This document shows positions 63,163-64,000 of a stretch of DNA of 64,000 bases, in pieces. Each line of letters opens with the position of its first letter. Position 1 is the stretch's first letter. A program made the translations under genes and the position numbers. The DNA comes from Daucus carota subsp. sativus. Its lineage: Eukaryota; Streptophyta; Magnoliopsida; Apiales; Apiaceae. Where the stretch lies: the NCBI RefSeq assembly GCF_001625215.2, contig NC_030383.2:37570035-37634034 (forward strand). Direction: 5' to 3'. The notes below the pieces were generated by a model, which was given only the letters and a program-made list of their open reading frames with translations, searched no databases and was not told where the DNA came from.

Positions 63163-64000
63163 TACAACACCCCCAGAATAATGTGCCATAATCTTAGGGA
63201 TAATTGTTATAAATAACTGAACGGCAGGCTGCGTAGGGGCTGCAACTGCCGGGAAATGTGGTGAAATGAATGTGTTTAGGGGTTAAGCTCACAAAAGGAC
63301 GAACAAAGAGGCCGGAATATTGGAATTCCGTCCTACTAGTGCTCGGAAGTAATGTCACAAAGGGTACACATTCCTCTCTTTTAAGTATAGAGCTTGTGAA
63401 TCTAAATCCTTTTGCAAGGTGTCTACATACCCTATTTATAGGGATCAAGCCATGTAGTTCTTGATAAGTGTTGCCAAAAGATAATCTCTTATCTCCTCTA
63501 ATTTGGGATAAATCAGCCTTCCCTTTATAGTTATCCGAGGAATCCTACCCTAAGTAAACCACTTGAGTCCTTCATAATCTTTGTATATCCGAATATATGC
63601 ATGATATATGCATAATTGTAGTAATTATCCTTGAAATAGAGGCATTTATCTTTTAATCAGTGGATAAAGGATGGTTAGGACACTCTTAAACCATCTCTAA
63701 CTCATCCTCCTAGAAATAAGGAAGAAGAGTCCTAGCATGACTCTGCTAGGCTTCCGTCTAGGCAGGTGCAGCCCTACCAGCTACATCCCCTAACCGCAAC
63801 CCTACAATTACAACCCAGGGTGCACCCAATGATAACCCCCAACAAGGGTAGCCCTTGAAAACTGTCCAGATGAAGCCCCCATTCCGATGGCAACGTTCCT
63901 GATACCTTAAATAAAAGCCTACAAGCCCTTTTTGTGCGATCCTAGGGGTTCACCCAGCCGCGGGGAAGCCCAATATCCTTTACCACTCGGGTTATGGTGG
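63163..64000 (-). repeat. Possible LTR of a retrotransposon, minus strand, running off the window
   Basis: No coding motif. The minus strand has CCCTATAAATAGGG (63429-63442), a strong TATA box, and the GC-richer composition differs from the neighbours. This would suit an LTR promoter, but neither LTR end, primer site nor purine tract is visible, so the call is tentative. Confidence 0.3.

Overview
The window is nuclear DNA of a flowering plant: genes carry GT-AG introns, introns and spacers are AT-rich, and there are Ty1/copia, Helitron, Stowaway, Harbinger and Mutator-like elements typical of eudicots. The protein style suggests an asterid, but the species cannot be settled from sequence alone. 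No bacterial, organellar, CRISPR or tRNA features were seen.

Left part (1-26461): a tandem segmental duplication. Each copy holds a 2-oxoglutarate/Fe(II) oxygenase (SRG1 type), an intronless RING-H2 ubiquitin ligase of the RDUF type, and a small plastid-type membrane protein with half a DnaJ zinc finger. Copy 1 is cut by the window start (oxygenase 1-573, RING 1863-2780, small protein 3474-3969) and its homology ends near 4987. Copy 2 is complete (oxygenase 12407-13752, RING 22052-22969, small protein 23622-24117) and its homology ends near 26461. All complete reading frames in both copies are intact. Between the copies lie a 717-bp MITE-like element, a decayed copia element and AT-rich DNA. 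Copy 2 has gained insertions that copy 1 lacks: a roughly 7-kb block with a six-unit 248-bp satellite and an RPA70-like gene ending at a Helitron-type terminus, a 1.08-kb foldback Mutator-like element with a 10-bp target duplication, and a Stowaway MITE. Copy 1 shows the empty sites of the last two.

Middle part (26462-44029): nested transposons. A minus-strand Helitron terminus (28112) is followed by spliced exons captured from host genes, one of them from a CID-type (PABP-interacting) RNA-binding protein gene. An older copia element, reduced to an RNase H end, one LTR and the leader of another unit, lies on the far side. Into its RNase H domain has jumped a 12.1-kb Sirevirus-like copia element (29359-41458) with apparently identical 570-bp LTRs, 5-bp target duplication, intact gag and pol, and a long extra ORF downstream of pol. 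It is the youngest element here.

Right part (44030-64000): two normal host genes on the plus strand, a mitochondrial FTSH3/FTSH10-type m-AAA protease (8 exons, 807 aa) and an intronless DYW-class PPR protein (890 aa). They are followed by about 3 kb without a gene, two head-to-tail Helitron-like elements carrying four copies of a promoter-like module, a Harbinger transposase fragment, and a possible minus-strand LTR running off the end.

No wholly new system was found. The observations most worth checking are the nonanucleotide motif scattered through LTR and coding DNA of the Sirevirus-like element, the RPA gene beside a Helitron terminus, the gene-capturing Helitron, and the repeated promoter-like modules of the tandem Helitrons.
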